NCBI RefSeq assembly: GCF_024623455.1
Contig: NZ_JANIPJ010000004.1
Location: 124,001 to 188,000, forward strand
Length of the DNA stretch: 64,000 nt
Source of the DNA: Paenibacillus soyae
GTDB taxonomy: Bacteria; Bacillota; Bacilli; Paenibacillales; Paenibacillaceae
Direction: 5' to 3'
Shown: positions 45,774-55,620 of the stretch, one piece after another
Numbering within the stretch: position 1 is the stretch's first letter
Layout: every line of letters starts with the position of its first letter
Program-made: the position numbers and the translations under genes
The notes under the pieces: model-generated
The model's database searches: none
The model's input: only the letters and a program-made list of their open reading frames with translations
Told to the model about the DNA's origin: nothing

Positions 45774-46833
45774 AGCGATTGCTGCCGTTCTGGTATGTCT
45801 GCTCATCATGCTGCTCCTTGGCGGATGCTGGGACAACAAAGACATAAACCATCGGTCGCTTCCCATCGTCATGGGTATTGCAAAGAGAGAGTCCCAATAC
45901 CTGGTCGTGCTGCAAATACCGGAGCCGGGCCTTGGCGCGACCAAAATCCGCCTAGTCGAGGAAACCGGAACGACGATCAGCGAGATCGTCGACCGCATCA
46001 GCAAAAACATGGAAAGCCAAATCGATCTCTTGCACTTGAAGGTCGTTCTATTCGAGAAAGGCTATGCGGAGGAAGGCGTCAATGATAGTGTCGAAACGTT
46101 CATGAGGGCTCACTCCCTCTCTCCCAAAACGATGACGGCCATCTGCGATGAGCCGATCAATCTCTTCTTCCGCAATATCGATTCGTTTAATAAAAACAAC
46201 GGAACCATCCTCATTAACTTCTTCGAGAAAAATGCGGGGTGGAACCCCCATATCTCGGCAGACCGCGTTTGGGAGCTGTTCCGAAGCATTCATTCGTACA
46301 CCCGCGATACCGTCATCCCGATTGTCCGCTCCGGCACGGGGACCGTGATTGAAAGCAACGGATCGGGCGTGATCCGAGGCGGCAAGCTGGTCGAACGGCT
46401 TACCTCGGACCAAACCCTGCTCATTAACATGTTCAATGGCATTAGCGCCAAGGGCAAAATCGAAGTCATGGATCACGCGACCGTCGAGATCCTCAGCAGC
46501 TCGATTCGCCGCCGGGGCTCAATCGAGGACGGCCATCCGGTGGTGAAAGGAAGGATTTCTCTTAAAGTTTCTTTGATCGAAACGAGGGGGCAGCCGTCCC
46601 AGCAGCAGATAAAAAAAGAGGTCGAAGCTTTGTTAAGCGACCGGTTCGACGCCATGCTGAAGAAGTTGAAGGCGCATCAGGCCGACGTCCTTGGAGCAGG
46701 CCAATTATTCCGCACCCAATATTCAAGGGATCAGCTGGAGCGTTGGCGGACGGACTACTTCCCTTCCTTGAACGTCGATATCAAGTTCGACACCGTCATT
46801 CAGAATACCGGCAAGCTGAAAGCGGACGCGTAG
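45754..46833 (+). CDS. Spore germination receptor C subunit (GerAC lipoprotein)
   Basis: 359 residues from ATG at 45754 after AAAGGAG; the frame from 45655 lies inside the B gene. Lipoprotein signal with lipobox LLGGC followed by WDNKDINHRSLPIVMGI, the conserved start of Ger(x)C proteins, then the three-domain C subunit (about 30-350). It anchors on the outer face of the spore inner membrane and completes the receptor. It overlaps the B gene by 20 bp. 46834-46987 has only AT-rich control DNA. Confidence 0.92.
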   Translation: MKRARNKAIAAVLVCLLIMLLLGGCWDNKDINHRSLPIVMGIAKRESQYLVVLQIPEPGLGATKIRLVEETGTTISEIVDRISKNMESQIDLLHLKVVLFEKGYAEEGVNDSVETFMRAHSLSPKTMTAICDEPINLFFRNIDSFNKNNGTILINFFEKNAGWNPHISADRVWELFRSIHSYTRDTVIPIVRSGTGTVIESNGSGVIRGGKLVERLTSDQTLLINMFNGISAKGKIEVMDHATVEILSSSIRRRGSIEDGHPVVKGRISLKVSLIETRGQPSQQQIKKEVEALLSDRFDAMLKKLKAHQADVLGAGQLFRTQYSRDQLERWRTDYFPSLNVDIKFDTVIQNTGKLKADA

Positions 46834-46987
46834 CCTTATTGACCGAAGCATGGGTAACATGAGACTAGATTTGGACTAAAGTCTTGGACGGGATCATCCC
46901 GAAGACGGTTCAACTTGAATCCACACTTCAAATACAATGGAAAAAATTCCATATTGAAGGAATGAATATCCAAGTAACGGAGTGATC

Positions 46988-48484
46988 ATGTTGAGTTTGC
47001 TCGAGTTCCTGTTACTCATCACGAATACAATCATCTTCATCTTGCTGCTCTTCCAAGCACCGCGTCATCGGCTAGCGATTATTCTAGGGAGCAGTACAGG
47101 TCTGCTTGTATTGGCTGCCCACAGCATAATCGAAGGGCTTCGATGGCAGATGTCCTTCTCCTATGTGATGACCGTGATACTCTGCGGCTTATCCTTCCTC
47201 CGCTTCAGGAGGGCGAGCGGCCTTCGCAGGAAGCCGCGGCGTATAGCTCGCATTGCCCTAAGCGCTTTGGGAATACTGGCCCTAACGCTCACGGCCCTCC
47301 TCGCCTATGCTCTGCCTATTCCCGAGCTTCCTGCACCTACGGGACGCTATGCTGTCGGAACGCAAACGTTCCAATGGACGGACATGAATAGGAAGGATCC
47401 CTTCGCAGCCGATCCCGGGGAGAACCGGGAGCTGCTCGTCCAAGTCTGGTATCCCGCCGAGCAGCAAAGCAACCCTGCTCTATCCTCCCTGCTGACAGCA
47501 GAGGAACGGCAAATGCTCGCGCAGCGGATAGGAGTACCGGCACTGCTCCTCGATTATCTCAAATATACATCGAGCCATGCCGCCGAGAATGCCGAAGTCG
47601 CCGGTTCCCGGACTGAATACCCTCTAATCCTTTTTAACCATGGTTACAGTTCATCGCGTTTATTCCATACGTCCCAGGCCGCCGAGCTTGCCAGCCACGG
47701 CTTTATCGTTGCTTCTATTGATCATACCTACGGCACATTCGGAACCATCCTCCCCGATGGGACCATGAAGCCCTTCCGATTGTCAGATAAGCAATTCGAG
47801 AATTCGGAGAGCTATAGGGATTATACGGGTCAGGTATGGTCGGACGATATCTCCTACGTGATCGATCAATTCGAGCGTTTAAATGACAAACAAACGGAAA
47901 GCCGCTTTGGCGGCAGAGTAGATATGGGGAATGTTGGCGTGATCGGTCACTCCTTCGGCGGCGCCGCTTCCTATGACGCCTTATCCGATCCGCGAATCAC
48001 AGCGGGCATTAATATGGATGGCACGCTTTTTGGATTCAAGGATCAGACAGCCGCTGCGAAGCCCTTCATGTTCTTATACTCGGAAGCTGCCCAGGAAGCT
48101 TTTCATTTGATTCATAGAACCTTTCATTTCACAGACGCCCAGTTTGAAGAGATAGGAATAACGAGAGAACAATTCGAAGCGGAGGCAGATTCGAATTTAC
48201 AAGAAATGCAGCATCTCCGAAGCCTGTTGAACAACAAAGGAGAAGCCTTCTACATTGCGGGAACGGGTCATCTGAATTACACCGATCTTCCGTTTATCTC
48301 TCCGCTTCTAAAGTATATGAATCTGCCAGGCATGACAGGCAAGCTTAACCCCGAGCGCACGGCTAAGATCGTGAATGAAACCATCGTTAGCTTCTTTAGG
48401 GAGCATCTCATGGAAGGACAGGATGGTAACGCCGGCGCCAAGACCCGTATGCCCGAGCTTCGTGATATGACGGTTTTCCGATAA
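46988..48484 (+). CDS. Alpha/beta hydrolase with membrane-anchoring N-terminus (PAF-acetylhydrolase-like)
   Basis: 498 residues. Four hydrophobic helices occupy about 1-105 (FLLLITNTIIFILLLF; LAIILGSSTGLLVLAA; FSYVMTVILCGLSFL; LGILALTLTALLAYAL), then an alpha/beta hydrolase domain with nucleophile GHSFGGAASYD, oxyanion segment LILFNHGYSSSRLFHT, and a C-terminal His in IAGTGHLNYTD. The layout resembles platelet-activating-factor acetylhydrolase isoform II-type lipases; a membrane lipid or ester is the likely substrate. ATG at 46988 is 5 bases after GGAG, GTG at 46982 is the alternative. Monocistronic. Confidence 0.85.
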   Translation: MLSLLEFLLLITNTIIFILLLFQAPRHRLAIILGSSTGLLVLAAHSIIEGLRWQMSFSYVMTVILCGLSFLRFRRASGLRRKPRRIARIALSALGILALTLTALLAYALPIPELPAPTGRYAVGTQTFQWTDMNRKDPFAADPGENRELLVQVWYPAEQQSNPALSSLLTAEERQMLAQRIGVPALLLDYLKYTSSHAAENAEVAGSRTEYPLILFNHGYSSSRLFHTSQAAELASHGFIVASIDHTYGTFGTILPDGTMKPFRLSDKQFENSESYRDYTGQVWSDDISYVIDQFERLNDKQTESRFGGRVDMGNVGVIGHSFGGAASYDALSDPRITAGINMDGTLFGFKDQTAAAKPFMFLYSEAAQEAFHLIHRTFHFTDAQFEEIGITREQFEAEADSNLQEMQHLRSLLNNKGEAFYIAGTGHLNYTDLPFISPLLKYMNLPGMTGKLNPERTAKIVNETIVSFFREHLMEGQDGNAGAKTRMPELRDMTVFR

Positions 48485-48611
48485 CGACACCGCATACGAT
48501 CCGATAGTATTGCGTGTCAAGATATACGGGAACACGATTGACAGAGTTGGCGACAGTGATATTTTGAGGGGATTCGCAAGAGAGGTTAATCTTTTTATGT
48601 CATTCATTACT

Positions 48612-48654
48612 AAAAAACAGCCTCGGAGGAAATATTCCCTTCGGGCTGTTTTTT
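48612..48654. terminator. Bidirectional terminator
   Basis: AAAAAACAGCC (48612) pairs with GGCTGTTTTTT (48654), a near-symmetric stem between convergent hydrolase and ribonucleotide reductase genes. 48655-48742 holds nothing else. Confidence 0.85.
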
Positions 48655-48742
48655 GCCATAATTACGGACTTAGTGACAGGCTTTGCAATGTGACGTTAAC
48701 AGCTCAACTCACATACGTCTATTCTGCAGATATCCGTTGCTG

Positions 48743-51295
48743 TTAACATTTGCTGAAGCCGCAAGTCGAGCACTGCTTGCAGCCTTCCGAATGAATAAGC
48801 GTGGCCGAACCGCAGGTAGGGCATAAATCGACCTCATTGCCGGACGGAGCATATGGCAGGGCTTCTCTTGTGGCGACATTGTCACCCGCCTCCTTCTTCC
48901 ATTCTCCCTCCAAAGCTGCCGCCTGCTGTTCCGATCCGCTCTCGACATGCATCTCGAGCGCTTTGGCGACCGCATCCGCGATGGAATCCACGCGGTTCGC
49001 GCCGAAGCCGATCGCGCCGGATCCGCCAATCCCCTTCAGATGCTTGACGAGAAGACGGACTTTGTCCCCATGGTCCCCGTACCTCAGGAATAACGAGCAT
49101 ACTCTGCCTAGCGCCTCCGCCATGGCGAATACGTCCGAGCCCGCTTTGCCTACGTTCAGGAATATTTCCGCAGGGGCGCCGTCGAGATCGTTAATCGTAA
49201 TGTACGCCATGCCGAACGGCGTATTGATCTTGTACGTGGCGCCTCGCAGCACGGAAGGTCTGCGTTTATATTTTCGGTCGGACACGGCGCCGGAACCTAA
49301 TAGAGACGCAGGCTGATCTGCAATTACCGGTATATCGGTTGCCGCCTTATCCGACTGCTCCTTTGTGCTGTCTCCTCCCCCTCCCGCCGCCGACAACACC
49401 TGCACGTCGCGGCTTCCGTCGCGGTAGATCGTGACGCCCTTGCAGCCCAGCTCATACGCAAGCTCATACAGCCTCTCCGTATCCTCAACCGTGAAGTCCG
49501 CGGGACAATTCGCCGTTTTGGAGATGGAGCTGTCCACCCAGCGCTGGATGGCGGCCTGCACGCGAATATGATTTTCAGCCGACAGCTCCATGGCGGAGAC
49601 GAAATAGTCCGGAAGGTCCTTGCCGGGGTTAGCGTCCTTCCACTCTTGCGCAATGGGGACAAGCTGCTTGTCGTAGCCAAGCCGGCTTTGCCTGTAATAT
49701 TCGAAGGCGAAATACGGCTCGATGCCCGTCGAGGTGCCGACCATCGTCCCCGTGCTCCCGGTAGGAGCCTGCGTGATGACCGTAACGTTGCGCATGCCGT
49801 TCTTGGCGATTGCCTTCCCGACCTCCGGGAACGCGCCGATCAATTCCTGCATGAAGCCGCTTTGAACGAATTTCGCGGAATCGAAAGCAGGGAACGAACC
49901 CTTCTCGGCCGCCAGCTGGGACGAAGCGAGATAAGCTTCCTTCGCCATGAAGCCGTAAAGCTTGTCGAGAAGCCGCAGCGACTCCTCGCTGCCGTACCGA
50001 ATGCGAAGCTTGATGAGCAGCTCCGCAAGACCCATCGTGCCCAGCCCGATCCGTCTCTCCCGCTTCTGGTTCGCTTCGTTCTGCTCGAAGTGGTACGGCG
50101 TTTTATCGATGACATTATCCAGGAAACGGACCGACCAGCGCGTCGCCTTGCCAAGCTCCTCCCAAGCGACGTCATGCTGCTTCTCATCGTAAAATTTGGA
50201 CAAATTGATCGCGGACAGGTTACACACTCCCCATCCCGGAAGGCCTTGTTCTCCACAAGGATTAGTCGATACTATCGGATTAAAGTACCAGCTATTCGAT
50301 AGCTTATTGTATCGCTCCATGAACACGACGCCGGGTTCGGCCGATTTCCACGCCGATTCGATAATCCGGTGCCATATGTCTTTCGCCCGATGCTTGCCAT
50401 AAGAAACAATTCGCTTGCCGCGCTTCCGCCAATCATCCAGATCGCCCGTCCACAGCTCGTCGTAATCCGGATCCTTGGTATCGGGGAAGACCAGCTCCCA
50501 CTCCAGATCGCGTTTGACGGCATCCATAAACGAGTCGCTAACGCACACCGACAAATTGGCGTTCGTCACTTGACCCATCGTCTCTTTGACCGTTATGAAT
50601 TCAAGCAGATCGGGATGCCAGTCGTTCAGCATAAGCATAAGCGCGCCGCGGCGGCTCCCTCCCTGTTCGATCAAGCCCGTCGTGTAGCTAAATAGCCCGC
50701 CCCAGGATACGGCGCCGCTCGACGCTCCGTTCACGCCCTGCACGATGGCGCGCCTCGGCCGCAGCGACGATAGATTCATGCCGACTCCGCCGCCGCGCGC
50801 CATAATTTCCGTCATGTCCTTAAGCGTCTCCATGATTCCGCCTCTGCTGTCCTTCGGCGATGGGACGACATAGCAATTGAACAACGTCAACTCGTCGCTT
50901 GCTCCCGCGCCGGCTGCTATTCTACCTCCCGGAACAAGCTTCCAATCATCCAGCAGCTCGCGAAACTTTCTCTCCCATTCTACTTGTTTGGCTGGCGTTG
51001 CTTCGACGGAGGCCATGGCTTCCGCCAGACGGTCCCACATCTGGTCGGGAGTTTGCTCGATCGGATGAGTCAGGCGATCCGTATTCGTTACGATCGTTTC
51101 GCCGCTTGCAAGCCGCACCTCGACCTCCGTACCGTCTCTTCGCACGACCTCGCCGACTTCTTTGACCGGGAATTTCGGGTCGTCTTTGATTAACGCAAGG
51201 ACGATATCGCCTTTCTTCACCCTGCCGGCATCCGCATGCTTTCTTGCATACCGATCCAAAAATATTTTTTCGCTGAGCCCCTCTAACCGCCGCAT
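48743..51295 (-). CDS. nrdJ: Adenosylcobalamin-dependent ribonucleotide reductase (class II)
   Basis: 850 residues. Makes deoxyribonucleotides with coenzyme B12 instead of a dioxygen-dependent radical. Motifs: FNCYVVPSPKDSRGGIMET, NPCGEQGLPGWGVCNLSAINLSKFY with the catalytic Cys and Glu, TQAPTGSTGTMVGTSTGIEPYFAFEYYRQSR, and a C-terminal CPTCGSATLIHSEGCKQCSTCGF zinc/thiol tail. ATG follows GGAGGGAGTGGTGAGGA. Not in an operon. A NrdR-like box lies in the promoter, so repression by NrdR is probable. Class II enzymes suit cells that meet both aerobic and anoxic conditions. Confidence 0.96.
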   Translation of the reverse strand: MRRLEGLSEKIFLDRYARKHADAGRVKKGDIVLALIKDDPKFPVKEVGEVVRRDGTEVEVRLASGETIVTNTDRLTHPIEQTPDQMWDRLAEAMASVEATPAKQVEWERKFRELLDDWKLVPGGRIAAGAGASDELTLFNCYVVPSPKDSRGGIMETLKDMTEIMARGGGVGMNLSSLRPRRAIVQGVNGASSGAVSWGGLFSYTTGLIEQGGSRRGALMLMLNDWHPDLLEFITVKETMGQVTNANLSVCVSDSFMDAVKRDLEWELVFPDTKDPDYDELWTGDLDDWRKRGKRIVSYGKHRAKDIWHRIIESAWKSAEPGVVFMERYNKLSNSWYFNPIVSTNPCGEQGLPGWGVCNLSAINLSKFYDEKQHDVAWEELGKATRWSVRFLDNVIDKTPYHFEQNEANQKRERRIGLGTMGLAELLIKLRIRYGSEESLRLLDKLYGFMAKEAYLASSQLAAEKGSFPAFDSAKFVQSGFMQELIGAFPEVGKAIAKNGMRNVTVITQAPTGSTGTMVGTSTGIEPYFAFEYYRQSRLGYDKQLVPIAQEWKDANPGKDLPDYFVSAMELSAENHIRVQAAIQRWVDSSISKTANCPADFTVEDTERLYELAYELGCKGVTIYRDGSRDVQVLSAAGGGGDSTKEQSDKAATDIPVIADQPASLLGSGAVSDRKYKRRPSVLRGATYKINTPFGMAYITINDLDGAPAEIFLNVGKAGSDVFAMAEALGRVCSLFLRYGDHGDKVRLLVKHLKGIGGSGAIGFGANRVDSIADAVAKALEMHVESGSEQQAAALEGEWKKEAGDNVATREALPYAPSGNEVDLCPTCGSATLIHSEGCKQCSTCGFSKC

Positions 51296-51355
51296 TCCTC
51301 ACCACTCCCTCCAAAGTTCAATAGCACAAAAAATCAACATGTAGTATGTAAAATC

Positions 51356-51386
51356 ATTATAACACACTATATATGGAAAATTTCAA
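51356..51386 (-). promoter_or_regulatory. nrdJ promoter with NrdR-like box
   Basis: On the minus strand TTGAAA (51386-51381) and TATAAT (51361-51356) are 19 bp apart. The spacer contains ATATATAGTGT (51374-51364), a perfect right half of the NrdR box ACACWATATATWGTGT, whose left half is degenerate. A possible second, weaker box is at 51324-51339. The rest of 51296-51475 shows no gene. Confidence 0.5.
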
Positions 51387-51475
51387 TGAAAAACATCACA
51401 TCTTATTAATATGCTACCGAAAGGTCATACTAATGACATGTATGTTTTTGAAAACTACCGGAAGGAGCGCTCGAT

Positions 51476-53290
51476 ATGACATTCGACAATTCGCCCCAAA
51501 CCGCCGCTGATCCAAGCCAAGCCGTCTCCAAGCGCAAGCTTCATCCCCATGTGGATCTTCAGGTAGACCGAAGCTGGTTCGACGAGCTGCAGCAGCGGAT
51601 CGGCAAGAATGGTCCATGGGATGACTGGACGCTCTATCAATTGGCTATGGAAGCCGAAGAAGCCAAACGCGTCGAAAGCTTCGAAGAGCTGCAGTGCTTG
51701 AAGACGCTGCCCGCGGTCGAGCCGATGCCCCATCAGATCAGCACGGCAAGCAAGGTGCTGCACGAGATGGGCGGACGGGCGATCCTTGCAGATGAAGTCG
51801 GCCTAGGCAAAACGATCGAAGCCGGACTCGTGCTCAAAGAATATATGGTGCGAGGACTCGTCAGAAGGGCTCTCATTCTAGTCCCCGCTTCTCTTGTTTT
51901 GCAATGGGTACGGGAGCTGAATCAGAAGTTCGGCATATCAGCGGTCGCGCAGAAGAAAGAGCATACATGGGGCTACGACGTCGTCGTCGCATCCATCGAT
52001 ACGGCCAAACGCGACCCGCATCGGGAGCGCGTGCTGGGGACGGATTACGATCTGATCATCATCGATGAAGCCCATAAGCTCAAAAATAAAAAAACGACAA
52101 ACTATCAGTTCGCCACCCAGCTGCGCAAAAAATATTGTCTCCTTCTGACGGCAACGCCGATTCAGAACGATTTGGACGAGCTGTACAATCTCATTACGCT
52201 GCTAAAGCCGGGCCAGCTAGGTGGACAAAGCGAGTTCGCGGCCAATTTCGTCGTCGATAAGCGGCTGCCCAAAAACGAAGATCAGCTGCAGGAAGCGCTG
52301 TCGACCGTCATGATCCGCAACCGCAGAGGCGACGGAGGCATTCATTTCACGAGGCGTTTCGTCAAAAACATTCCGCTCTCCCTATCTCCCGAGGAGAAAG
52401 CCTTATACGACGCCGTAACCGGCTTCGTGAAAGAACGGTATGACGAGAGCGGCGGCGACATGTCCAGCATGCTGTCTCTCGTAACGCTTCAGCGCGAAGT
52501 ATGCAGCAGCCGGGACGCGGTATTCCTGACGCTCGTCAATTTGTTTAAAAAAACGTCCGAGGATTCGCCGATCCGTCCGAAAATCTGGGAGCTCGTCGAA
52601 AAAATCAAAGGCATCAAAGCGAACACGAAAGCGGAAAAAGCGATGGAGCTCGTCAAAGAAATGAACGAGAAGGTCATCATCTTCACGGAATACCGAGCCA
52701 CGCAGGAATATTTGCTGCAGTTCTTCCGCAGCCACGACATGATGGCGGTTCCTTACAGGGGCGGCATGAACCGCGGCAAAAAAGACTGGATGATGGATCT
52801 GTTCCGCGGCCGCGCGCAGGTGTTGATCGCGACGGAGGCCGGCGGCGAAGGCATCAATCTGCAGTTCTGCCACCACATGATCAACTTCGATCTGCCGTGG
52901 AATCCCATGCGCGTCGAGCAGCGGATCGGACGCGTGCACCGGCTCGGTCAGACCGAAGACGTGCGCATCTACAATTTATGCACGCTTGGAACAATTGAAG
53001 AGCACATCGTCAACCTGCTGCACGAAAAAATCAATTTGTTCGAGCTCGTTATCGGGGAGCTTGACCACATACTCGAACGATTCGAAGGCGGAGACTCTCT
53101 CGAGCAGCGACTGGCGAAAGCCCTTCTGGAATCCGGCAACGATCAGGATTTGCAGCGTCAGCTAAGCATGCTGGGCAGCTCGATCAGCCAAATCCGCGAA
53201 GAAGTGAAATCGACAGGGAGCAATCCTTACGCGCCGAAGCCGGATTTGCTCATTCGAACGGACCGACTGGGAACGGAGGTGAACCCGTGA
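51476..53290 (+). CDS. SNF2-family helicase, YqhH-like
   Basis: 604 residues. SWI2/SNF2 ATPase: motif I ADEVGLGKTIEAGLVL, motif Ia ILVPASLVLQW, motif II IIIDEAHKLKN, motif III LLLTATPIQND; C-terminal helicase with IIFTEYRATQEYLLQFF, ATEAGGEGINLQFCHHMINFDLPWNPMRVEQRIGRVHRLGQT (RapA-like). Such proteins remodel DNA-bound proteins or RNA polymerase. Its neighbour YqhG overlaps it by 4 bp; the yqhH-yqhG pair also exists in B. subtilis, suggesting a joint role. ATG follows GGAAGGAGCGCTCGAT. Confidence 0.9.
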   Translation: MTFDNSPQTAADPSQAVSKRKLHPHVDLQVDRSWFDELQQRIGKNGPWDDWTLYQLAMEAEEAKRVESFEELQCLKTLPAVEPMPHQISTASKVLHEMGGRAILADEVGLGKTIEAGLVLKEYMVRGLVRRALILVPASLVLQWVRELNQKFGISAVAQKKEHTWGYDVVVASIDTAKRDPHRERVLGTDYDLIIIDEAHKLKNKKTTNYQFATQLRKKYCLLLTATPIQNDLDELYNLITLLKPGQLGGQSEFAANFVVDKRLPKNEDQLQEALSTVMIRNRRGDGGIHFTRRFVKNIPLSLSPEEKALYDAVTGFVKERYDESGGDMSSMLSLVTLQREVCSSRDAVFLTLVNLFKKTSEDSPIRPKIWELVEKIKGIKANTKAEKAMELVKEMNEKVIIFTEYRATQEYLLQFFRSHDMMAVPYRGGMNRGKKDWMMDLFRGRAQVLIATEAGGEGINLQFCHHMINFDLPWNPMRVEQRIGRVHRLGQTEDVRIYNLCTLGTIEEHIVNLLHEKINLFELVIGELDHILERFEGGDSLEQRLAKALLESGNDQDLQRQLSMLGSSISQIREEVKSTGSNPYAPKPDLLIRTDRLGTEVNP

Positions 53291-54240
53291 ACGCGAAGCA
53301 AGTACACAAATTCGTAGGACGTTATCTGGAAGCAACGGAATGCTCCATTTTGGAGAAATCGCCGGCTCACTACACCGTTAAGCTGTCGCCGCAGGCCGAC
53401 CGCGAGCTGACGAACCGCCCCTATTATTGGAGCTTCGTCGACCGCGTCGGAGCCGAACCCGAGACGATGTCCTTCCTGTTCGTGACGGACAAAGACAAGT
53501 ACGAAGCCTCCTTGCAAGCGAAGACCGCAATGGAAGAGAAAATAGAGCCTCAACAGCAAGACAGCCAAGCGGCCGCGGCCGATGCCGCTTTGGCAAGGTC
53601 TTTCGGTTTCATTAACGGATCCATTAATGCGCCGCGCATCCCGAGAGAAGAGCTCTATTTCGGCTCTCGCAAGCTGGAGCAATTGTTCGAGGCCGCGAAG
53701 TCCAATGGCAGCTTCGTCTATTTGTTCCAAGAGCCGGATAAACGAGGCGCGAGCCCGTTTCAGTCGACCGCTTACACCGCTTGGCTGGGCGTGAACATGA
53801 AAGTTGAATTCGCCTGCGACCGCAAGCGAGAGGAAATTCACAGCTTCGGCGTATCGCTCGCTACCGGTCATTGCATTGACGGATTTCACGAAAGGCTTCT
53901 CAAGGCCAAGCTGACGCCGCGCCTGCCCGCCAACGTTCATGTCACGAAAAACGGCATCTCGTTCGGGAAAGCGCAAACGATTGTCGAGCAGCAGCTGGAG
54001 CGCAAGCTGAAAACGTATGACTACACATGGGCGACCGAAGCGGCCAAGAGGCTCGAGGAGGAGCTGGAGCGCATTCAGACTTATTATGAACCGCTAATCG
54101 GCCACGCGCTCGACGAGAACAAGCCGGCCATCCAGGAGCAATATGAGCAGCGTAAGGCCGAGATCCGGTGGCAGTATGAGCCCCGCGTGACGGCATCCGC
54201 CATTAACTGCGGCATTTTCCACATGGAAGGCATCGAATGA
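53287..54240 (+). CDS. yqhG: YqhG family protein
   Basis: 317 residues, soluble, no signal peptide. Start GTG at 53287 follows GGAGGTGAACCC and overlaps the helicase stop. The N-terminal sequence VHKFVGRYLEATECSILEKS and YYWSFVDRVGAEPETM, and a C-terminal coiled coil (about 240-310, ERIQTYYEPLIGHAL, QYEQRKAEIRWQYEP) match the YqhG family of unknown function. Residues about 85-105 are Gln/Ala-rich. Coupled to the SNF2 helicase gene, so probably its partner. No recognised enzymatic motif. Confidence 0.85.
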   Translation: MNAKQVHKFVGRYLEATECSILEKSPAHYTVKLSPQADRELTNRPYYWSFVDRVGAEPETMSFLFVTDKDKYEASLQAKTAMEEKIEPQQQDSQAAAADAALARSFGFINGSINAPRIPREELYFGSRKLEQLFEAAKSNGSFVYLFQEPDKRGASPFQSTAYTAWLGVNMKVEFACDRKREEIHSFGVSLATGHCIDGFHERLLKAKLTPRLPANVHVTKNGISFGKAQTIVEQQLERKLKTYDYTWATEAAKRLEEELERIQTYYEPLIGHALDENKPAIQEQYEQRKAEIRWQYEPRVTASAINCGIFHMEGIE

Positions 54241-54364
54241 ATAATATATGACGGGAATCGGTGGATTACGGCAAAAAAAGGCTGATGCTTCCCTCTCGCG
54301 CGGCGACAGGTTGCAACAGCCTTCTCCCTGCTTGTCCGCTACACTGGTAGTGAGGTGATGACAA

Positions 54365-55273
54365 TTGTCCAAGTTTCGCAGCAAGATTTACGTTTCTTGT
54401 CTAATAGCGGCATCTCTATTGCTATCGGCTGCCTATAATGGCCCGCATTCTTCCGCTGATGCTGCCGCATCCGCCGTGACCCAAGCAACCGACGAATCCA
54501 AGGTGAAGGAGCAAGCCCGAATATGGGTGGACGAGCTGTCGGCCAAAGCCCGTTATGCTTCTTGGAAGAACGCGGCGTTATCCGTATCCGCGCTTGGACC
54601 GGGAACTCATAGCTGGCTCGTCCAGCTTACGAATGAGAAGCGCGATATCATCGGTTATCTCGTGATTAATGCCTTGGAGGAAGGCGGACTCCAGCTAGGC
54701 GAATACGGAACCGGCTCCTACCCGTTATTCAATGAACAATCGCTGCAGCTATCCCTGCTGCAGCTTGAACTTATCCATTATCAAGCGGAGCGCGTCTATG
54801 CCGATCCTCTTCATGCCGTATGGCGCATTACCTCGAAATCGGGGATGTATTACACGGATGGCATGTCGGGAGAAGGCTTACCGATCGCCAAGGATTCGGA
54901 GTGGAAGAAAGAGCTTGGCCGGATAAACGCAAAAAAGCATGGTGTACTTGCCTCCCATGCAAAACTTTCAACCGCTTATGGACTTGTCGATTCCTTTGAT
55001 CCATATGCCAGAATGCCTTGGCTCACGAAGCAGCCGCTCAAGCTTGAAGCGCCTCGTTATTCGGCTCTCCTTCAAGCGCTCAATGATAAAAATGAGCTTC
55101 GGTATACAACGGAAGCTTATAAGGGCAAGCTAAGGCAAGTATGGTCCGTCGTCGGCTATGATTTGTGGAACGGCGATCAGCTCTTCCTCGCGCTCGATAC
55201 GGACGAAGACGGAGCGGATCGCCGGTACATTCCCGTCAATTTGCTGCTGGAGCAAGGCAAATTCTATCTGTGA
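54365..55273 (+). CDS. Secreted protein of unknown function
   Basis: 302 residues. TTG start follows GAGGTGATGACAA. A signal peptide (about 1-34; IYVSCLIAASLLLSAAYNG... with ASA cleavage) and a mature region of mixed alpha/beta character (WLVQLTNEKRDIIGYLVINALEEGGLQLGEYG, LHAVWRITSKSGMYYTDG, WSVVGYDLWNGDQLFLALDTDEDG) are visible. I do not recognise a domain. The tail-to-tail overlap with yqzE is 10 bp. Confidence 0.7.
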   Translation: MSKFRSKIYVSCLIAASLLLSAAYNGPHSSADAAASAVTQATDESKVKEQARIWVDELSAKARYASWKNAALSVSALGPGTHSWLVQLTNEKRDIIGYLVINALEEGGLQLGEYGTGSYPLFNEQSLQLSLLQLELIHYQAERVYADPLHAVWRITSKSGMYYTDGMSGEGLPIAKDSEWKKELGRINAKKHGVLASHAKLSTAYGLVDSFDPYARMPWLTKQPLKLEAPRYSALLQALNDKNELRYTTEAYKGKLRQVWSVVGYDLWNGDQLFLALDTDEDGADRRYIPVNLLLEQGKFYL

Positions 55274-55473
55274 CGCTCTTCGGAGCGTCCTTTGCCGCGC
55301 CACCATATGAGCAATCCGGCAGGTCCCCAGCCGAACCATCTGATCAGCCAAGGCTCTCTTGCCGCTTTGGCTGACGTCCTTGCCTGCTTGCGCGTTTCGG
55401 CAGGCGTCTCTACATATTCCACGAATCGCTCCGTCATGTATTTAACCAAATCGCTGCCCCCTTTAACCGCCAT
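55264..55473 (-). CDS. yqzE: YqzE family small protein
   Basis: 69 residues. GGAGGTGATCGTG precedes the ATG at 55473; a longer frame to 55497 lies upstream of that site. It begins AVKGGSDLVKYMTERFVEYVETP with one hydrophobic segment near the C-terminus (LIRWFGWGPAGLLIWW) and a basic tail, matching YqzE of B. subtilis (66 residues, linked to competence-gene region there). Role unknown; convergent with the secreted-protein gene. Confidence 0.8.
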   Translation of the reverse strand: MAVKGGSDLVKYMTERFVEYVETPAETRKQARTSAKAAREPWLIRWFGWGPAGLLIWWRGKGRSEERHR

Positions 55474-55620
55474 CACGATCACCTCCTTGCTTGTCACAGT
55501 TCTGATAGATTTATCATTCCCGTTTCAAGCGCGCCGTAACCATGCATGAGTTTTCCTCGGAGAAGACACGCTAACCATACGCATCTTATTTGCGATCCAG
55601 ATCCGTTTGGGAGGGTGTAC

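Noticed and set aside
48510-48746. 78-codon plus frame
   Set aside because: Crosses the bidirectional terminator and the nrdJ stop; no site.
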